A DNA stretch of 64,000 nt, from the NCBI GenBank assembly GCA_963710725.1, contig CAVQBJ010000001.1, positions 806,001-870,000 of the forward strand, in the 5' to 3' direction. Each line of letters opens with the position of its first letter. Within the stretch, counting starts at the first letter, position 1. Of this stretch, positions 59,979-64,000 are shown piece by piece. This DNA comes from CAVQBJ01 sp963710725. GTDB taxonomy: Bacteria; Actinomycetota; Thermoleophilia; Solirubrobacterales; Solirubrobacteraceae. A program made the translations under genes and the position numbers. The notes beneath the pieces are model-generated. The model saw only the letters and a program-made list of their open reading frames with translations, searched no databases and was not told the origin of the DNA.

Positions 59979-60812
59979 ATGCTGACCGACTACCACGTCC
60001 ACCTGCGTCCCGACGATCCCGAGGCGACGGCGGCGGCGGCGTTCACGCCCGCTAACGCCGAGCGCTACCGCGAGGCGGCCGCCGAGCGCGGGATCGCCGA
60101 GCTCGGCGTCTCCGAGCACATCCACCGCTTCCGCGACGCGCTCAGCGTGTGGCGGCACCCGTGGTGGGAGAGCTACGCGCTCGACGACCTCGACGCGTAC
60201 TGTGCGTTCGTGCGCGAGGAGACCGACCTGCGACTCGGCATCGAGGCCGACTTCATCCCCGGACGCGAGGATCGCCTCGCGAACCTGCTCGACGGGCGCC
60301 CGTGGGACTACGTCGTCGGCTCTGTGCACTTCCTCGGCGACTACGCGCTCGACACCCACGAGTACAGCGTGTGGGACACCGTGCGCGGCCCCGACGAGGT
60401 GTGGCGGCGCTACTTCCAGACGCTCGGTGAGGCGGCCCGCAGCGGGCTGTATGACATCCTCGCCCATCCCGACCTCGTGAAGGTCTGGGGCCGCGAGCGC
60501 CCACGGCCCGAGGGCGATCTGCGGCGCTTCTACGAGCTGGCGATGGAGGGCATCGCCGAGTCGGGAGTCGCCGTGGAGGTCTCCACCGCCGGGCTGCGCA
60601 AGCGCGCCGAGGAGATCTATCCGTCGCAGGCCTTCCTGGAGATGGCCGTCGACGCCGGTGCCCCGATCGCGCTGTCGAGCGACGCGCACGAGCCGGCAGA
60701 CATCGGCTACGCCTACGACGAGGCGCTGCGCCTGCTCGACGCCGCCGGAGTCGGCGAGCTGTGCGTGTTTGCCGGACGGCAGCGGCGTCTGGAGCCGATC
60801 GGAGCGACATGA
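59979..60812 (+). CDS. PHP-family histidinol-phosphatase-like protein
   Basis: A 277-residue metal phosphoesterase. DYHVHLRPDDP gives the first metal His pair, LGVSEHIHRF the second, LGIEADFIPGRE, VGSVHFLG and LAHPDLVKVWG the further metal ligands, and SSDAHEPADIG the last Asp/His. This matches HisK-type histidinol phosphatases. It lies between ispD and ispF (ATGA with ispF); a role in histidine synthesis is likely but not shown by the neighbours. Confidence 0.85.
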   Translation: MLTDYHVHLRPDDPEATAAAAFTPANAERYREAAAERGIAELGVSEHIHRFRDALSVWRHPWWESYALDDLDAYCAFVREETDLRLGIEADFIPGREDRLANLLDGRPWDYVVGSVHFLGDYALDTHEYSVWDTVRGPDEVWRRYFQTLGEAARSGLYDILAHPDLVKVWGRERPRPEGDLRRFYELAMEGIAESGVAVEVSTAGLRKRAEEIYPSQAFLEMAVDAGAPIALSSDAHEPADIGYAYDEALRLLDAAGVGELCVFAGRQRRLEPIGAT

Positions 60813-61324
60813 GCATGCGCCCCGGAGATCGGCCGCTCGAGGAGGTCATCATCCTGAGCGGGATTGGCTACGACTCGCATCGCTTCGCCGACGGGCGACC
60901 GCTCGTGCTCGGCGGCGTCACGATTCCGCACGAGCGCGGCCTGGAGGGGCACTCGGACGCGGACGTCCTCGTCCACGCCGTCATCGATGCGCTGCTCGGC
61001 GGGGCCGGGCTCGGCGACATCGGCCAGCACTTCCCCGACGACGACGAGCGCTACCGCGATGCCGACTCGCTCGGGCTGCTCACGACGACGGTGACGATGG
61101 TCGTGGCGGCCGGGCTGGAGATCGTCAACGTCGACGCGACGGTGGCGATGGAGCGCCCGCGGCTCGGTCCCCACCGCGACGACATCCGCACGACGCTCGC
61201 GCAGGCGCTCGAGATCCCTCAGCGCCGCGTCAACGTCAAGGCGACCACCGGCGAGGGGATCGGCTTCGTCGGGCGCGAGGAAGGCGTCGCAGCGCTCGCC
61301 GTCGCCTCGCTTCGCGTGCGCTGA
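60809..61324 (+). CDS. ispF: 2-C-methyl-D-erythritol 2,4-cyclodiphosphate synthase
   Basis: A 171-residue MEP-pathway enzyme that closes CDP-ME 2-phosphate to the cyclic diphosphate. GIGYDSHRFADGRPLVLGGV and EGHSDADVLVHAVIDALLGGAGLGDIG carry the zinc ligands; VKATTGEGIGFVGREEGVAALAV is the C-terminal signature. ATG at 60809 overlaps the previous stop (ATGA) and gives an 18-residue extension before the domain. Confidence 0.94.
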   Translation: MSMRPGDRPLEEVIILSGIGYDSHRFADGRPLVLGGVTIPHERGLEGHSDADVLVHAVIDALLGGAGLGDIGQHFPDDDERYRDADSLGLLTTTVTMVVAAGLEIVNVDATVAMERPRLGPHRDDIRTTLAQALEIPQRRVNVKATTGEGIGFVGREEGVAALAVASLRVR

Positions 61325-61344
61325 CGCGGCTCGCCGCGCGGGAC

Positions 61345-61833
61345 TCAGGCGAGCTGACGGCCGGCGCGGCGAGCGGCGGCGAGGCGACGCAGCTGCTCCT
61401 GCTCGACGATGCGCTTGAGCGTCAGCAGGCTGCGGCGCAGGTGCCCGCGAACGGTCGGGGCCGCGACGCGCTCGGCGATCCAGCCGCCGACGCCGGCCCC
61501 GGCCACCCCGTAGGAGATCCGCAACTCGACGTGCGTGCGCCCGTAGGGGCGCTCGCGCAGGCGCCAGCGCATGCGCATGTCCAGGCCCGTGACCGATGTC
61601 CAGGCGAGGTCGCGCCCCTCGTCGTACTCGACGACCTCGACGAGGCCGCCGACCTCGGCCGAGCCGACGAGCGTCAGGATGCGATAGCGGGCGCCGAGAC
61701 CGCGGGCCCGCTCGCCGACGACCTCCCAGCGCGTGATGCCGACCATGAACTCGAGCATCCGCGCTGGGTCGCAGACGAGCTCCCAGACGGCATCGGGCGG
61801 GGCGCTGACGTCGATCTGCTCGGCGATCCGCAT
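61345..61833 (-). CDS. SRPBCC (START-like) family protein
   Basis: A 162-residue hydrophobic-pocket domain: EQIDVSAPPDAVWELVCDPARMLEFMVGITRWEVV at the start, GARYRILTLVGSAEVGGLVEVVEYDEGRDLAWTSVTG in the middle and a long C-terminal helix. Such proteins bind or cyclise lipids and polyketides. It follows the acyltransferase gene by 6 nt on the same strand, so a lipid function is likely. Confidence 0.78.
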   Translation of the reverse strand: MRIAEQIDVSAPPDAVWELVCDPARMLEFMVGITRWEVVGERARGLGARYRILTLVGSAEVGGLVEVVEYDEGRDLAWTSVTGLDMRMRWRLRERPYGRTHVELRISYGVAGAGVGGWIAERVAAPTVRGHLRRSLLTLKRIVEQEQLRRLAAARRAGRQLA

Positions 61834-61839
61834 CGCGGC

Positions 61840-62799
61840 CTACCCGACGATCGGCAGCTGGCGCTCGGCGGCGAGCGCGTCGAGGGCGTCCTGCATCCCG
61901 TGCGTCACGTGGTCGTAGACCTCATCGAGGTCGGGCTCGGGACCGAACTCGTCGCGCAGGTGGATCGCCGGCAGCACCTCGATCGTGATCTTGGCCGGCA
62001 GCGGGATGTGGCCCATGAAGTCCCCTATGTTCAGGCCCCAGGGCAGGGCCAGGGAGATGGGAAGCACCTTTAACCTAAACATCTTGTCGAGCCTTAGGGT
62101 TCGGGCCAGAAATTCGCCGCGAGATAAAAACAGAGCTGTTTCCTGACCGCCGATGGCCACCACCGGGACGAGCGGCACGTCGAGCTCGAGCGCGAGGCGC
62201 AGGAAGCCCTCGCGGCGGTCGAAGTCGATCCTCGCGCTCTCCCAGGTCGGGCGATGAACCTCGTGGTCGCCTCCGGGGTAGACGAGCAGCACCGCGCCGG
62301 ACTCGAGCGCGCGGCGCGCGTTCTGCGGCGAGGCGGCGATCGCGCCGAGCTTGCGCAGAACCCCGAGGCCGGGCCAGCTGACCACGAGGTTGTGTGCGAG
62401 CTGGAAGAACGGCCGCTCGACCCCGAAGTGCCCGGCGAAGGCGATCGTCAGCACCCCGGTGTCGGGCGTCATGTTGCCGCCCGAGTGGTTGCCGACGAGC
62501 AGCACCGGCCCCTCCTCGGGGATGTGGCTGAGCCCGCGCACCTCGCCGCGGTAGTAGATGCTGGACAGCAGCCACAGCCACGGCAGGTTGTCGCGGATGA
62601 AGTCCGGATCGCGGTCGTCGAGGTCGGCCGCGGGGACGCGTCGCTGAACGGCTCCGGCGAGCGCACGCCCGACCCGTCCGAGCTGCTGTCTCGGCGGACC
62701 CGTCCGCACCGATTCCCGCGGCGAAGCGCCCACCGGCGGATCCGGCTCGGCCCGGTGGCCGTTCGCCGACGCGTTCGCTGGTGCGGCTGACGGGCTCAT
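61840..62799 (-). CDS. 1-acyl-glycerol-3-phosphate-type acyltransferase
   Basis: A 319-residue PlsC-like acyltransferase. The active-site His is in VGNHSGGNMTPDTG (HxxxxD type), and the later substrate motif is YPGGDHEVHRPTWES. The first 60 residues are Pro/Ala-rich and probably disordered. A stretch at about 62055-62120 uses rare AT-rich codons (two TTA Leu codons, AGG, AAA) unlike the rest of the gene. A TACACT box lies 11 nt before the ATG. It forms an operon with the SRPBCC gene. Confidence 0.82.
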   Translation of the reverse strand: MSPSAAPANASANGHRAEPDPPVGASPRESVRTGPPRQQLGRVGRALAGAVQRRVPAADLDDRDPDFIRDNLPWLWLLSSIYYRGEVRGLSHIPEEGPVLLVGNHSGGNMTPDTGVLTIAFAGHFGVERPFFQLAHNLVVSWPGLGVLRKLGAIAASPQNARRALESGAVLLVYPGGDHEVHRPTWESARIDFDRREGFLRLALELDVPLVPVVAIGGQETALFLSRGEFLARTLRLDKMFRLKVLPISLALPWGLNIGDFMGHIPLPAKITIEVLPAIHLRDEFGPEPDLDEVYDHVTHGMQDALDALAAERQLPIVG

Positions 62800-62832
62800 C
62801 GGCCTCTGTGAGTGTACGCCCCGTCGCGCGGG

Positions 62833-64000
62833 CTATGCGGCGGATGCGGCTTCTCCGTACCGCACGAAGCGGCGCCGGTCGCGGCGCCCGCCCCGCAGCG
62901 CGTCGACGCCGGCGAACTGGCGTCGCAACAGGCCGATCGTCTGCGCGGGTCGCTCGACCTGCGGGACGTGTCCGCAACCGTCGAGGACGATCTGCTCGGC
63001 CGACGGCAGCCATTCGGCGACGTGCTGCGCGAAGCTGGCGGGGATGAGCCGGTCGTGGGAGCCCCAGACGAACAGCGCCGGGCTCTGCAGGCCGGCGAGG
63101 CGCGGGTAGAAGCCCCGTCGCCCGAACGGAGCCTCGAGGTAGATGTTTCGCGCGGCGGAGAGGAAGGCGTACCGGGCGCCGCGCGTCCGATAGATGCGCT
63201 GGAACTCGTCGATCGCGATCTGCGCGATCTGCGGGTCGACGGTGTCGGGATCCGCGAACATGCGCCAGAACTGGCGCTCGACCGCGCGCCGGTGCACGCG
63301 GTGGGGGACCGCGCCGAACTCCGGCCGCGCGAGGCGGACGACCGGGTGCAGCTGACGACGAACGAAGGCCAGCGCCGGGCACAGCAGGGCGAGGGTGCGT
63401 ACGCGCTCCGGGCGGGTCAGGGCGACCTCGAGCGCCACCCGACCGCCCATCGAGTTGCCGACGAGATGGGCCGAGCCGATGCCCTCGGCGTCGAGATAGG
63501 CCACGATCGCGTCAGCGAAGTAGCGGGCGTCGTAGGCGCCGCCGAACGGCTTCGCCGAGGACCCGAACCCGGGGAGATCGATCGCGTGCACGCGATAGTC
63601 GCGGCTGAGCCCGGCCGCCGTGTCGAAGAAGGAGACCTTGCTCGAGCCGAGGCCGTGGAGCAGCAACACGTCCGGGCCGGTGCCGATCGTCAGCGCCGAC
63701 AACTCGCGCTGCGGCGGCCCGACGCGGTGAACGCGCGCGATCGGCGGCGTTCCGTCGGGACGCCGGAACAGCCCCTCGAAGGCGAGCGCGAGGTCGAGGT
63801 CACCACGCGCCCACACGCGGCGCGCAAAGAAGCTCTCGATGCCGCTCGTGCGCCCGGCCACGAGGTCGAGCCATGTCTGCGCGTCGGTGCCGATCGTCGC
63901 GTCGGCGGCGCGCGAGGCCCCGCACCGCACCCGCGCCTCCTGCTCGGTCAGTCTGACCTCCCAGGTGCGGCCGAGGTCGCCGAGCGCGAGGTGGTACGTC
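62833..64000 (-). CDS. SCP2 domain fused to alpha/beta hydrolase (5' part beyond window)
   Basis: The frame stays open to the window edge, so the start is missing. The visible N-terminal part (TYHLALGDLGRTWEVRLTEQ ... ADATIGTDAQTWLDLVAGRTSG ... GDLDLALAFEGLF) is the C-terminal part of an SCP2-like lipid-binding domain. The rest is a hydrolase: oxyanion loop LLLHGLGSSK, nucleophile GNSMGG, acid GSHDRLIP, His in GCGHVPQVERP. A lipid-ester or fatty-acyl substrate is inferred. Same strand as the acyltransferase and SRPBCC genes. Confidence 0.82.
   Translation of the reverse strand, partial: TYHLALGDLGRTWEVRLTEQEARVRCGASRAADATIGTDAQTWLDLVAGRTSGIESFFARRVWARGDLDLALAFEGLFRRPDGTPPIARVHRVGPPQRELSALTIGTGPDVLLLHGLGSSKVSFFDTAAGLSRDYRVHAIDLPGFGSSAKPFGGAYDARYFADAIVAYLDAEGIGSAHLVGNSMGGRVALEVALTRPERVRTLALLCPALAFVRRQLHPVVRLARPEFGAVPHRVHRRAVERQFWRMFADPDTVDPQIAQIAIDEFQRIYRTRGARYAFLSAARNIYLEAPFGRRGFYPRLAGLQSPALFVWGSHDRLIPASFAQHVAEWLPSAEQIVLDGCGHVPQVERPAQTIGLLRRQFAGVDALRGGRRDRRRFVRYGEAASAA

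Overview
The window is one strand-switching stretch of very GC-rich chromosome from an actinobacterium, most likely of the Thermoleophilia/Solirubrobacterales branch. I infer this from composition, from core genes of actinobacterial type (disA, carD, hpt-ftsH-fol run, ArsA, SCP2 proteins) and from many conserved hypotheticals typical of that group; no rRNA, tRNA, CRISPR array, integrase or transposase was seen. A recurring feature is that about twenty genes begin 6-9 nt after a TANNNT-like -10 box with no Shine-Dalgarno (SD) sequence, i.e. they look leaderless. At least four divergent gene pairs appear to share one -10 box.

Layout. 1-2579: start of a divergent gene, a GNAT protein, a small membrane protein and an AlkA-like DNA glycosylase. 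2545-5372 (minus): a thiamine-precursor ABC importer (binding lipoprotein plus a fused ATPase-permease) behind a TPP riboswitch. 5411-16000: CGNR regulator, MoxR/VWA pair, EVE protein, ArsA ATPase with a Pro/Gly-rich partner, a secreted D-glucuronyl C5-epimerase-like protein, a lipoprotein and small proteins. 15825-25040: fatty-acid degradation (acyl-CoA dehydrogenase behind a FadR-like palindrome, hydroxyacyl-CoA dehydrogenase and a 3HCDH-enoyl-CoA hydratase fusion), sirtuin, aldo/keto reductase homologue, nucleoside phosphorylase, SCP2 protein.

25089-40639 is a housekeeping block: a MerR-adenylate cyclase with a leaderless upstream small ORF, then tilS, hpt, ftsH, folP, folB, folK, coaX, dus, greA, lysS and clpC. 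40786-54430 is a glycan island: glucose-1-phosphate cytidylyltransferase, a 4-keto-sugar reductase/epimerase, split transketolase, two C-methyltransferases and four glycosyltransferases, two of them carrying TPR segments. It probably makes and transfers an unusual branched or C-methylated sugar. It sits exactly between clpC and radA, genes that are neighbours in Bacillus subtilis and other bacteria.

54524-64000 returns to core genes: FKBP, radA, disA, carD (apparently with an ATT start), ispD, a PHP phosphatase, ispF, then SRPBCC, acyltransferase and the 3' part of an SCP2-alpha/beta hydrolase. The 0.9-kb radA-disA gap holds two unrelated tandem-repeat arrays (six copies of 53 bp; a 60-bp palindromic repeat). 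The strongest leads are the shared -10 leaderless divergent promoters, the ATT start of carD, the riboswitch-controlled ABC fusion, the glycan island with transketolase halves, the leader ORF in front of the DNA-binding cyclase, and the radA-disA repeats.
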